A stretch of DNA of 64,000 nucleotides from Actinomadura coerulea (GTDB lineage Bacteria > Actinomycetota > Actinomycetes > Streptosporangiales > Streptosporangiaceae), in the NCBI RefSeq assembly GCF_014208105.1, contig NZ_JACHMQ010000001.1:6882001-6946000 (forward strand). The letters run 5' to 3'. The position numbers and the translations under genes are program-made. Below the pieces are notes generated by a model that was given only the letters and a program-made list of their open reading frames with translations, made no database searches and was not told the DNA's origin. How positions within the stretch are numbered: the stretch's first letter is position 1; the number at the start of each line of letters is the position of its first letter. Below are positions 1 through 7,944 of the stretch, one piece after another.

Positions 1-1
1 G

Positions 2-187
2 TACGACGGGCGCCCGGACGTCGCCTACGTACCCATACGCGACGGCCTTCCATTCGAATGGCGGCTGACCTGGCGCACGTCCGCGGAGACCAACCGCGTC
101 CGCGCCTTCTGCCAAGCCGCCCGCGACTTCGTCGCCACCAACCCCGACCCGCTTCTGAGCCCGGTCGCGGGCTCTGCCACATCCTGA
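2..187 (+). CDS. LysR-family regulator, C-terminal end (cut by window edge)
   Basis: The window opens inside a reading frame of 61 codons ending in TGA. It reads YDGRPDVAYVPIRDGLPFEW, then a stretch ending in an R-x-F-C-x-A-A-R-D-F helix. This resembles the last strand and helix of LysR-type substrate-binding domains, where VAYVPI-D-PP-W is followed by a final helix starting near NRVRAF. The DNA-binding half lies outside the window. The effector and target cannot be seen. The family call rests on this short tail only. Confidence 0.55.
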   Translation, partial: YDGRPDVAYVPIRDGLPFEWRLTWRTSAETNRVRAFCQAARDFVATNPDPLLSPVAGSATS

Positions 188-365
188 AGCGGCCGTTGCC
201 TCACCGACCTCAAGCTCGACCGACTCCTGCGCTGCTCGACCGCATGTTGATCTGGAACCAGCGGCACCTGCTTCATGACACACCCGGCCCGACTTGCTTA
301 ACTATGGACGATCTTGTCGTTACTGTCGTACCCCAGGGTCAGCGAAGCGGTCACCGGAGGTAGCG

Positions 366-563
366 ATGAGGCCCGGACGGTGGATGCTCGTCGCCTGGTT
401 GGTCGTAGGAGCGCTCGCCGCGGGACAGCGCCACTACTACGCCCAGTTCGACGGCAGCTGCGCCAGAGTCGCCACGATCGGAATCACCTTGGCCACTGGT
501 CCGCTCAACTACATCGGTCTCAACCCCACCGCCAACTGCAAGGTTCCCCAGCCGAGCAAATGA
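366..563 (+). CDS. small single-helix membrane or secreted protein, hypothetical
   Basis: This 65-residue protein begins at an ATG five bases after GGAGG (356-360), which decides the start over an in-frame ATG 72 bases upstream. The N terminus MRPGRW is basic and is followed by one hydrophobic segment (about residues 6-20, MLVAWLVVGALAAG). A short polar tail carries two cysteines (residues about 30 and 56) that could pair outside the membrane. It could be a signal-anchored or secreted micro-protein. I do not recognise a family. Confidence 0.5.
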   Translation: MRPGRWMLVAWLVVGALAAGQRHYYAQFDGSCARVATIGITLATGPLNYIGLNPTANCKVPQPSK

Positions 564-664
564 CATGGCTCTACGACCGCGTCATCGTGAGGCCTTCTGA
601 CGGCACCTTGAGCTTCCCTCCAGCGTCTGCACATCTGAACGCTGACCATGACCGGCGCTTTCCG

Positions 665-1903
665 TCACAAGAGCGGTCTGGTGAGGTGATCGGCGCTGCC
701 GCCGCGCCATTCGATGAGGAAGAGGCTGGCGTCGTCGCTGGTGATCCCGCCTCTTTCCCGCATGAGCGCGTGGGAGAGTGTCCGCACCATCTGTTGCACG
801 GTGGCGCTGACGGGGCCGACGCGTTCGATGGTGGTGATCAGGCGCTCCTCGCCGAACAGCTCTCCGCCGGCCGTGTGCTCTTCGATGAGGCCGTCGGTGT
901 AGGCCAGGACCCGGTCGCCCCGGCGGAGCTGTTCCCGGTTGATCCGGGGTGTCGAGCCGCCGACGCCGACGGGCAGCGTGCCGGGGCCCTCCAGCGCCCC
1001 GATGACTTTGTGATCACGGATCAGCATCGGCGCCGGATGGCCGGCGTTGACCCACTCCAGCCGGCCGGTCGCGATGTTGAGCCGCATCATCTGCGCGGTG
1101 ACGAAGTGGTCGGGGCCGAACTGCTGGTCGATGGCGGTGTCCATGAACGTGTACAGCTCGGCGAGACCGGCTTCGGCGCGTCTGGCGTGCCGGTAGGCGC
1201 CCACCGCGACGGTGGCCAGCACGGCGGCGTTCAGCCCGTGGCCCATCGCGTCGATCATGGCCAGGTGCAGGACGTCGTCGTTGAGGGCGTAGTCGAGGCT
1301 GTCGCCGGCGACGTCGTAGGCGGGCTCCAGGATCCCGGCTACGGCGACCTGCGGCGTCGTCATGGTGAGCGGGGGCAGCAGCGACCACTGGATCTCCGCG
1401 GACACGCTCATCGGCCGGCGTCGCCGGGCCCGGAAGAACTGGTCGGTGTAGCTGCTCTTGGTCACCAGCATGTCGGCGACCAGCCCCGCGAGCCGTCGCA
1501 GCAGCCGGCGATCGTCATCGTCGACCTTGTCGAGGGTCAGGGCCATCACGCCGATCTCGTCGCTGCCGTCCAGAAGCGGCAGGAACATGCGCACACCGTC
1601 GGTCTGCGGGTGCTCGACGATGCTCTCCGACAGGAACGCGCGCCCGGCCAGGGACCCCTCCAGCGGCAGTGCTTCACCCTCGGTGAGGCCGCGGCCTGGG
1701 AGCGGTGCCAGTGAGATCTGGGCGTAGTCCTGCAAGAGGATCGCGACGTCCCGGCCGCCGATCGCGCGCACCTCCTCGGCCACCAGCGGAGCGATGAGCT
1801 GGGGCGGCATCTCGTGCGCCCGGTCCAGCAACTGGCCCAGCAGCCGCTCTCCGAAGCCTTCGCCGCGCTCCACGGCGTCCTCCGGTCCGGTTGGTTCTCC
1901 CAC
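665..1903 (-). CDS. GAF-SpoIIE (PP2C) serine phosphatase
   Basis: This 412-residue soluble regulator has a GAF-like sensory region at about 30-160 and a PP2C/SpoIIE phosphatase domain at about 175-400. Metal-binding aspartates are visible in VAGDSLDY (198-205), IDAMGHG (217-223), YTDGLIE and SDDASLF. Enzymes of this family dephosphorylate STAS anti-anti-sigma factors in partner-switching pathways, and STAS genes lie a few kilobases away. Translation starts at GTG with no clear Shine-Dalgarno, so the transcript may be leaderless or the start may lie elsewhere. The family call is firm. The signal and the substrate are unknown. Confidence 0.88.
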   Translation of the reverse strand: MGEPTGPEDAVERGEGFGERLLGQLLDRAHEMPPQLIAPLVAEEVRAIGGRDVAILLQDYAQISLAPLPGRGLTEGEALPLEGSLAGRAFLSESIVEHPQTDGVRMFLPLLDGSDEIGVMALTLDKVDDDDRRLLRRLAGLVADMLVTKSSYTDQFFRARRRRPMSVSAEIQWSLLPPLTMTTPQVAVAGILEPAYDVAGDSLDYALNDDVLHLAMIDAMGHGLNAAVLATVAVGAYRHARRAEAGLAELYTFMDTAIDQQFGPDHFVTAQMMRLNIATGRLEWVNAGHPAPMLIRDHKVIGALEGPGTLPVGVGGSTPRINREQLRRGDRVLAYTDGLIEEHTAGGELFGEERLITTIERVGPVSATVQQMVRTLSHALMRERGGITSDDASLFLIEWRGGSADHLTRPLL

Positions 1904-2185
1904 AGCTGTCTAAGTCCCCATCGCCGGATAGATGACTCCAGGTATCCGGGAGTGGTCATGGACGGCGAGAGTCGCCGGATGGGCTCGACCGTCGCCGGGC
2001 TGAACGGTCATGTACTCCGTCTCGACCGCGCGGTGGCCCTCGAGCGTCCCCTGGATACCTGCGGGAGCGGCGTTCCTGTCAGGCGCGGCAGATCCTTCTT
2101 CATCGGCGCGCCGAGGGGCCCGGGGCGGAGTCCGGGCTAGGTTCAGGGGTGAGGCGGGCTCCCGGACTCATGGAAGGTGGCGCTC

Positions 2186-2482
2186 ATGAGCGGTAATGCA
2201 CCGGAGGTATGGATTTCAGCCGCTGAAGGCGACTTGATCCGTGCTGATGCGATCGTGGTCCTGCGTCTGGACAGGACCGGCCGGTTGACCGTGCAGCTGC
2301 GCGACGAGGCGAAGGTCAGCGTGTCCCTCTTGGAGGGGGCGTCGGGCGACGCCCGTCCGCCCGCGGACTTCCACCGGCGGCTGGTCCGCATGATCGCCGA
2401 GGTCGCGGACTCCGGTAGCGCGCAGCTGATCAGTGCGCGGCGTGTCGACGGCGGTTGGCGCTGGATCAGCGAGCCCCTGTGA
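2186..2482 (+). CDS. hypothetical 98-residue protein beside phosphatase genes
   Basis: The protein starts at ATG five bases after AAGGTGG. It has no cysteine cluster, signal peptide or membrane segment. Its first half is beta-rich (VWISAAEGDLIRADAIVVL), followed by an amphipathic helix (HRRLVRMIAEVADSG) and a terminal RRVDGGWRW strand. Third codon positions are mostly G/C, which supports coding. It lies between two minus-strand SpoIIE phosphatases and ends 42 bases before the stop of the second, so the two genes are convergent. I do not recognise the family. Confidence 0.6.
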   Translation: MSGNAPEVWISAAEGDLIRADAIVVLRLDRTGRLTVQLRDEAKVSVSLLEGASGDARPPADFHRRLVRMIAEVADSGSAQLISARRVDGGWRWISEPL

Positions 2483-2524
2483 GCGGGGGCGCGGACCGGA
2501 CCGCCGGGTCGCCGGTCTGCGCCT

Positions 2525-4237
2525 TCATGCGGGGACGCGGAGGGCGAGGAGGGCGACGTCGTCCTCGCCGCTGAGCTCCATGCGCTTCAGCAGTTGGTCG
2601 CACAGGGCGGCCACGGGGAGCCGGGCCAGGTGGGCGCTGTGGCGACGAAGTCCGGTGAGGCTGTCGGTCAGGTCGGTGCCGCGGGTCTCGATGAGGCCGT
2701 CGGTGTAGAGCAGGAGGGTGGACAGGGCCGGCAGTTCACAAATGCCGTCGGGGCGACCCCCGGTGAGGCCGGGGTTTCCGAGCAGCATTCCGTGCTCTTC
2801 GAGGAACGTCGTGGTGCCGTCATAGGTGATCAGGAGCGGCGGGGGGTGGCCCGCATTGCACCAGCGCAGGTGCCAGGATCCGGCGGCGGTCTTCTCGACG
2901 CGGGCGAACACGGCGGTGGCGAGTTCGGCGTCACTGACGGCGTCCATCACCGCGTCCAGGCGCTCAAGAACGGTGCTCGGGGGCGCGGCGAGATCCCAGG
3001 CCAGGGCCCTGAGCATGTTGCGGACCTGCGCCATGCGGGACGCCGCGTGCAGGTCATGGCCCATGATGTCGCCGATGACCAGCCCGGTGGCGCCGCCCGC
3101 GAGGGGGAAGGCGTCGTACCAGTCGCCGCCCACCCAACTGGCCTGGGCGGCGGGTAGGTACCGGGCTTGGAGTTGCAGGTCGTCCGGTTGGGGCAGAGGG
3201 GTGAGCAGGCTGCGCTGCATGGCCTCGGCCGTGTTCCGCTGGGTGGTGTACAGCCGGGCGTTGGACAGGACGAGGCCGGTGCGGCGCGCGATGTCCTCCA
3301 CGACGAGCCGTTCGTCAGGACCGTAGCCGTGTCCGGGACGCGAGTAGCCCACGGTCAACGCGCCGTAGGTCTCGCCCCGGGCCGCCAGCGGGGTGATGAT
3401 CACGCTGTGGGCGTCCATGGTCTGGAAGAACTCGTGCTGCGCGGCGGTGAGCGGCTCGTCGGAGTACGGCCGGGCGTCGTCGCCGCTGATGACCAGGGTC
3501 GTGCCGTCGTGCAGCACTCGCGCGAGGGGACCGCGCGGGGACCGAGGGAGCGGCGGTAGCGGCCCCTCCAGGCGAGCGATGTCGGCGGGGGAGAGTTCGC
3601 GGTGGGTCGCGGCCACCCGCTCGATGCGTCCGTCGGGGATGAGAAGGTCGACCTCCGCCCAGTCACCGAGCGCGGGCACCGACAACCGGACCAGCCGCCG
3701 CAGCACCTCGTTCTCGTCCAGAGTGGACGACAGCACCGTGGTGATTTCGGCGACCAGCGCCAGCCGGGAGTTGGCCCGCCGCGCCTGCTCCATCCGGTCG
3801 TGCTGCTCCCGCTCGATCCGGAGCCGCTCGGCCGCGTCCTGCAGCACGATGACCGCTCCGGCCACCGCGCCGCCTCCGCGTTCTTCCGCGCCCGGCTCGT
3901 CGGCGTAGACCGGGGCGGATGACCAGGCCAGCGTTACCGCGTGCCCGTCACGATGGGTGAACGAGTCGCCGTCGGCGTGGTCGGGGACACCGGTCCGCAG
4001 TACCCGCAGAATGCGGCAGTCCGGCCTCGGAGGGAGATCGTCCTCGGTGACGCGGTGCAGGATCCGCTCCACCGGCCGTCCCAGCGCCTCCTCGGAGGTG
4101 TATCCCAGCAGATGCCGGGCCCAGGGATTCCAGGCCGTGACCCTGCCGGACGCGCTGACGGCCACGATCGCCGAGTTCATCGCCTCGACCAGGCCCGGGT
4201 GCTCCGCGCCGACCCGGTCGTGCGGCTGCCCGCTCAT
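2525..4237 (-). CDS. PAS-GAF-SpoIIE (PP2C) phosphatase
   Basis: This 570-residue multidomain regulator has a PAS domain at about 20-125 (AIVAVSASGRVTAWN, then GYTSEEALGRP), a helical linker at about 130-160 with an RIEREQHDRMEQAR pattern, a GAF domain at about 165-330, and SpoIIE/PP2C to the end. Catalytic motifs are VGGDWYDAF, GDIMGHDLHAA, LLLYTDGLIETR and EDDVALL. I chose the ATG five bases after GGAGG; GTG and ATG codons 21-24 bases further upstream lack a site. PAS and GAF domains probably sense a ligand or redox cue and control dephosphorylation of a STAS partner. The nearest STAS gene is 87 bases upstream on the same strand. Confidence 0.9.
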   Translation of the reverse strand: MSGQPHDRVGAEHPGLVEAMNSAIVAVSASGRVTAWNPWARHLLGYTSEEALGRPVERILHRVTEDDLPPRPDCRILRVLRTGVPDHADGDSFTHRDGHAVTLAWSSAPVYADEPGAEERGGGAVAGAVIVLQDAAERLRIEREQHDRMEQARRANSRLALVAEITTVLSSTLDENEVLRRLVRLSVPALGDWAEVDLLIPDGRIERVAATHRELSPADIARLEGPLPPLPRSPRGPLARVLHDGTTLVISGDDARPYSDEPLTAAQHEFFQTMDAHSVIITPLAARGETYGALTVGYSRPGHGYGPDERLVVEDIARRTGLVLSNARLYTTQRNTAEAMQRSLLTPLPQPDDLQLQARYLPAAQASWVGGDWYDAFPLAGGATGLVIGDIMGHDLHAASRMAQVRNMLRALAWDLAAPPSTVLERLDAVMDAVSDAELATAVFARVEKTAAGSWHLRWCNAGHPPPLLITYDGTTTFLEEHGMLLGNPGLTGGRPDGICELPALSTLLLYTDGLIETRGTDLTDSLTGLRRHSAHLARLPVAALCDQLLKRMELSGEDDVALLALRVPA

Positions 4238-4324
4238 CTGTTCCTCCTGGTCGGACATCACGATCCCTGCCCCTCACGGCCACCGGAACACCTCGGTCCC
4301 GCAGGGGGCCACGTGCCCGCCCGC

Positions 4325-4717
4325 TCAGTCCGCGGATGCCGCCTGGGCGGGCGAAGCCGTCTGGACCATCAGCACGCGGTCCAGGCCCGTGAGGTGGAGG
4401 AGGTCGGTGAGTTGCCGGTTCGCGGCACCGAGGCGGACGATGATCCCGAGTCCTGCGGCGCGGTGCTGGAGGCCGACCAGGACGGCGAGCCCGGCCGCGT
4501 CGCAAGACGACACTTCGCCCAGGTCGAGTATGAGCAGACGGCCGCTGGGACGCAGCACGCCGATCAGGTGCTCGCGCAGCGCCGGCGCCGCGGCGGAGTC
4601 CAAGTCGCCGTGCAGCGCGATGATGGTGTGGCCGGGGCGCCGGTGGGCGGGCATCCGTACCTCGGCGCGTGCCGCGGTCAGGCCATCGGCAGTGCACGCG
4701 ACGGTCATGGTGCTCAC
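4325..4717 (-). CDS. STAS-domain anti-anti-sigma-like protein lacking the phospho-serine
   Basis: This 130-residue protein is one STAS domain: HTIIALHGDLDSAAAPALRE, then RLLILDLGEVSSCDAAGLAV, then a closing LLHLTGLDRVL. I prefer the GTG seven bases after GGAG; the ATG three codons later (4708) is the alternative. In SpoIIAA-type proteins the residue before the Gly of D-S-S-G or D-A-S-G is the phosphorylated serine. Here it is alanine (CDAAGL), so classic phospho-switching looks lost. It lies just upstream of, and co-directional with, the PAS-GAF phosphatase. It may be constitutively active or regulated by ligand. Confidence 0.85.
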   Translation of the reverse strand: MSTMTVACTADGLTAARAEVRMPAHRRPGHTIIALHGDLDSAAAPALREHLIGVLRPSGRLLILDLGEVSSCDAAGLAVLVGLQHRAAGLGIIVRLGAANRQLTDLLHLTGLDRVLMVQTASPAQAASAD

Positions 4718-4764
4718 TGGTGATCTCCGATCACTGAACGCCCTACGGACCCGAGAGGTAGGCG

Positions 4765-4929
4765 ATGAATGACACGATGAATGACACCGAGTCGTGGGGC
4801 ACGGGAGGCGAGGATCTCCTCCGCAGCACATGGCCGATCGGGACCGCCGTCTGGAAACGTGTGCGAATCGAGCACTGTGCCGGCCATTTCGAAGGCCTCG
4901 TTCTCGGTCTGTGGAGGACCGGGTCGTGA
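4765..4929 (+). CDS. possible 54-residue small ORF
   Basis: The frame begins MNDTMNDTESWGTGGEDLL and ends LVLGLWRTGS. It is divergent from the STAS gene and has a weak upstream GAGAGG. The segment WPIGTAVWKRV followed by a hydrophobic strand resembles the opening of S1/OB-type beta barrels in small actinobacterial proteins, but it is too short for a complete domain. It could be a real micro-protein, a truncated S1-like gene or chance. The duplicated ATGAATGACAC (two ATGs four codons apart) is a local repeat. Confidence 0.25.
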   Translation: MNDTMNDTESWGTGGEDLLRSTWPIGTAVWKRVRIEHCAGHFEGLVLGLWRTGS

Positions 4930-5187
4930 TCGCCGGAGACGGCGCCGACATGGCGGCCTACGCGCGAAGTGCCTCCGGTATCACCGAGCCTACGCCACCG
5001 GGCCCGCCCCCGGTAGCCGCCGGCGATCGAGGTCGCTGGGGTGCCGGACCGCCCTGCGCTGGCTCATCGCGATGAGTGGGCCTGTGTATCCGGGGGTATG
5101 AGCTGACCACTCCTCCGGAATCACGGGCACGCACGCCGGGTGCGCCTTTTTCGGGCTGGCAAGACGATGCAAGGGACAGGGCGCGCT

Positions 5188-5439
5188 GTGGGTGCGACGG
5201 ATCAGATGCTGCGGTTGCTCGGTCTCAAACCGGCCCGGCCCGAACCAGCATCCGGCCCACCGCTGGCGCCCGCGCGGCATCGGGAGTTGGCTGACGCCAT
5301 GCGGTGCCTGCCCGGTGGTTTCCAGGATCGGCTGCCCGCCTCGGCGCTGCGGCGCGTGGCGGACTCGGCCGCCCGCGGGCGGTGGGAGAAGGCGCTCGGT
5401 GTGCCGGCTCATCGCCTCGACAGGCTGCGCTCACGCTGA
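5188..5439 (+). CDS. hypothetical 83-residue basic helical protein
   Basis: I place the start at GTG seven bases after GGACAGG; an ATG at 5167 is the alternative. The sequence (MLRLLGLKPARPEP, then RHRELADAMRCLPGGFQDRL, then a helix ending RLDRLRSR) is basic and predicted mainly helical, with a proline/alanine-rich N-terminal linker. Codon third positions favour G/C. No known domain is recognised. It stands alone between the STAS and DUF5994 genes with no clear operon partner. Confidence 0.45.
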   Translation: MGATDQMLRLLGLKPARPEPASGPPLAPARHRELADAMRCLPGGFQDRLPASALRRVADSAARGRWEKALGVPAHRLDRLRSR

Positions 5440-5991
5440 CCCCAGCGGCTACCGCCGGAGCCGGTGGGGCGGTTGAGGCACGGCGGGCCTCGGCAACTCT
5501 CCTTGCGCCTGCATTTCTCGCCACGCTAAGTGACCAGGAGACGTTTTCCGTGCAGCGCTCCAATTCCGATCACTACAGATCAGGGCCGCCTGAGGAACTT
5601 TCCCGGGAGATCCGAGCCTGAACCGCAGCGCGCCCGCCAGGCTCGCATGGCCACGATCTGCGCGCCCGTCTCTTCGCGTGCAGTCCCTTCGAAACAGGTA
5701 GTGCCGCCGAGCAAACCCAAGGTCGGCCCTGCCGGCACGGATTCGGCACCTGCGGACGCGCGGAAATTTGGGAGTGCAAATCCGCCCGTCAAACCCCAGG
5801 AGTCAAAAGGCGAGGAAAAATGTCGAAAACATGGGCAGATATTACTCCAGTTTTTTGAGCCGCCGAAGGTCGGCGGCTAGAGTGAATTTATCCGGCAAAG
5901 ACGACATCCCCGCCCTAGAGGGTGATCCGCCGCACCGGCTCGTTCACACTGCTCGGAACCGCCTCGCGGTTCCAGGGAAAGGGGAGATGCC
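5440..5991 (+). other. 552-bp intergenic stretch with a perfect hairpin
   Basis: No convincing gene is seen. Composition is less GC-rich than the neighbours. A perfect 8-bp stem with a 3-base loop lies at 5859-5877 (GCCGCCGA AGG TCGGCGGC), directly preceded rather than followed by six T residues, so it is not a textbook terminator for the plus strand. It may be an mRNA structure or protein site in the leader of the downstream DUF5994 gene. Confidence 0.4.
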
Positions 5992-6582
5992 ATGAGGACC
6001 GCCTCGGAACCAACAACGATCATCGACCTTCCGCCGCCCTCGGCCCCCCGGCTCGTCCTGCAGCCGTCCGCCCCGCTCAGGCGGACCCGTTCAGGGCGGG
6101 GCCCCAGGCTTCTGGACGGCGCATGGTGGCCCCGCTCGGCCGATCCGGTCGCCGAACTGCCGGGGCTGCTGCTGGCCTTGCGGGCCTACGGCCCGCTCGA
6201 CGACCGCCAGCCGATCAGCCACGTCCTGTTGCGGGCGGCCGACTGGCACAGCCATCCGCGCCGACTGCTCGTCAACGGCCCAGACGACACCCGCGAGGTC
6301 CGGCTGAGCTGGTTCGACCACCTGCCCGCCGGGGTGCTCACCGCGATCTACGCTGACGGCCACCGCATCGACCTGCTCACGGTCCCGGCCGCCACCGGCA
6401 ACGCAGCGGCTCAGGCGGTCCTGGAGAGTGCCGCCGATCCGGCCGGCCGCCCGCCCGCCGCCGACGTACCGGCCGCATCGACCGCTCCACGCGAGCCGCG
6501 GGGCGGGTGGGTCGTCGGCCGACCCCGAAGCGCCTCGACACGGCAAGGCGAAAGGCGGCGTGAACCGTCGATGTCGCGCTGA
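5992..6582 (+). CDS. DUF5994 family protein
   Basis: This 196-residue protein has a clear Shine-Dalgarno (AAGGGGAG, five bases before ATG). The core RLLDGAWWPRSADPVAELPG, followed by a DWHSHPRRLLVNG region and a WFDHLPAGVLTAIYADG strand, matches my memory of the actinobacterial DUF5994 family. The function of that family is unknown; members often sit near stress-regulation genes. Here it is 54 bases upstream of a STAS gene and probably co-transcribed with it. The last 50 residues are low-complexity Pro/Arg/Ala. Confidence 0.75.
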   Translation: MRTASEPTTIIDLPPPSAPRLVLQPSAPLRRTRSGRGPRLLDGAWWPRSADPVAELPGLLLALRAYGPLDDRQPISHVLLRAADWHSHPRRLLVNGPDDTREVRLSWFDHLPAGVLTAIYADGHRIDLLTVPAATGNAAAQAVLESAADPAGRPPAADVPAASTAPREPRGGWVVGRPRSASTRQGERRREPSMSR

Positions 6583-6636
6583 CCCGCGGACGCGATCGAC
6601 ACGGCCGGATCCACCACCTCGCGATCGGAGACCGCC

Positions 6637-7047
6637 ATGACCGGCAGCACGTCCGCCGCCATGACCACCGGGTACGCCGGCCGCACCAGGTTCACAGCAG
6701 TCCGCCGCTCCCATGTGGCCGCCGGGGCCACTGCGCTTCCCCGGGGACGATCGGGCGTCGCCATTCTCGCCCTGCGGGGCGATCTCGACATGGCGTCCGC
6801 CCCCGCAGTGGGCGAACACCTGCTCGCCGCACTGCCCCCGGGCCCGCGGCTGCTGATCCTCGACCTGAGCGAGGTGTCCTTCTGCGACGCGGCCGGGCTG
6901 ACCATGCTGATCGGCGTCCAGCGCCGTGCCGCCGGACTCGGCGTCATCCTGCACCTGTCGGCCCCCCGCCCGCAGGTCGCCAAGCTGCTGCGCATCACCG
7001 GCCTGGACCGCGGCCTCAACAACCCCCCATGCCCCACTGGTCACTGA
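6637..7047 (+). CDS. STAS-domain protein, second copy, serine-less
   Basis: This 136-residue STAS protein starts at ATG six bases after GGAG. It is a close relative of the STAS protein encoded near 4.5 kb: both carry ALRGDLD or ALHGDLD, a LLILDLSEVSFCDAAGL-type motif, RRAAGLGV and a closing ITGLDR. It also has Ala in place of the usual phosphorylated Ser (CDAAGL). The N-terminal 35 residues are low-complexity. It lies downstream of the DUF5994 gene. A duplication of the signalling module is a reasonable inference. Confidence 0.85.
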   Translation: MTGSTSAAMTTGYAGRTRFTAVRRSHVAAGATALPRGRSGVAILALRGDLDMASAPAVGEHLLAALPPGPRLLILDLSEVSFCDAAGLTMLIGVQRRAAGLGVILHLSAPRPQVAKLLRITGLDRGLNNPPCPTGH

Positions 7048-7089
7048 CTCGGAAACGCCGGCACGCCGGGATCCGCGGGCGGGACGGGC

Positions 7090-7354
7090 GCCGCGGGCGT
7101 GAACACCGGCCACCGCTCGGCCCGGGGTGGTCAGGTCGGCGACCCTGACGGGCCGGCCGGTGGCTAAGCAGTCCAGGCAGGGCCCTGGCGGGATTGGAGC
7201 TGGAGCGACTCCAGCAGCCGGGTCCGTTCGGTGGAGGCGGCGATCACCTGCGGGCTGTCGGCCCGGCCGGTGAGCAGGATCCCGGCCGCCCGCACCTCCC
7301 GGCCAATTCCCCCGGGATGGCATCCACGACCTCCGCGACGCGGCGCTCGCCCAT
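7090..7354 (-). pseudogene. frame-broken GAF-domain (GAF-ANTAR type) gene remnant
   Basis: Three successive minus-strand frames give pieces of one GAF domain in the right order: MGERRVAEVVDAIPGELA, then AAGILLTGRADSPQVIAAST continuing to LLESLQLQSRQGP, then PGPCLDCLATGRPVRVADLT. Intact homologues in this window carry the same signature, for example the TEQGPCLDCIATG motif of the protein near 13.3 kb. At least two frameshifts and loss of the C-terminal half, including any ANTAR domain, make it a pseudogene. Confidence 0.7.
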
Positions 7355-7619
7355 GCCATCGCCCCTCAGGCACCGCGGACCCTGCCGGCCACGCCCCTCC
7401 CACCCGACGGCCGGCTCCACACCGCGGCATCGCGCGTCACCGCCGCCGAACGGTGGATCGGCCACGCTGAGCCCCCGGGCGAACCGGGCACGGCAGACGG
7501 TGGCCCCAAGCCCGGGTGAGCGATGGCACCGGGCAATCCCCAGGCCCCCGGCGCCGGATGTCCGTAACGGCGATCACGCTTGCGGACGTCTGGGCGGCCG
7601 TCTCCGGACGCCTGCTAAC

Positions 7620-7652
7620 GTATCATTCTGTGATGATGTCAGTTGAAACTGA
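7620..7652 (+). promoter_or_regulatory. candidate ArsR operator overlapping the arsR start
   Basis: Two inverted repeats span the start region: ATCAT-N6-ATGAT (7622-7637) and TCAGTT-GA-AACTGA (7639-7652). The GTG/ATG start codons lie inside the first, and no Shine-Dalgarno precedes them, so the arsR mRNA may be leaderless and self-repressed by a protein bound over the start. The palindromes are seen; their role is inferred. Confidence 0.35.
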
Positions 7653-7944
7653 TGTGTTGAGGTTGCTGGCCGATCCGCTGCGTGCCCGGATCGTGTCGCT
7701 GCTGGCCGCGGAGGCGCTGTGCAACTGCCACCTCGTGGAGGAGACCGGCGCCAGGCAGTCCAATATCTCCAACCACCTGCGGGTGCTGCGCGAAGCCGGG
7801 CTGGTGGACACCGAGCCGTGCGGGCGTTTCACCTACTACCGGCTGCGCCCTGAGGCGCTGGAGCAACTGGCCGCCGAACTCGGCGAGTTGGCCGCCGCCG
7901 CCCGCGAGGTTCAGACCCACCAGCGGAAGAGGCCCTGCACGTGA
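7630..7944 (+). CDS. arsR: ArsR-family arsenite-responsive repressor
   Basis: This 104-residue winged-helix repressor has RLLADPLRARIVSLLAAE, then the CNC pair (ALCNCHLVEETG) at the start of the recognition region, QSNISNHLRVLREAGLV as the DNA-binding helix, and GRFTYYRL as the wing. The Cys-x-Cys pair fits the arsenite site of ArsR proteins. GTG and two ATG codons within nine bases are all possible starts. The stop overlaps the next gene by four bases (GTGA), so the repressor and efflux pump are translationally coupled. The adjacent acr3 and arsC support the arsenic role. Confidence 0.88.
   Translation: MMMSVETDVLRLLADPLRARIVSLLAAEALCNCHLVEETGARQSNISNHLRVLREAGLVDTEPCGRFTYYRLRPEALEQLAAELGELAAAAREVQTHQRKRPCT

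Noticed and set aside
5530..5880. A 116-residue plus-strand ORF in the 5.4-6.0 kb gap
   Set aside because: Low-GC third positions, Pro/Lys/Ser-rich composition and no Shine-Dalgarno; it contains a hairpin in its 3' end.
5851..5880. Intrinsic terminator at 5.86 kb
   Set aside because: The T-run precedes the hairpin on the plus strand and there is no T-run on the minus-strand exit side.
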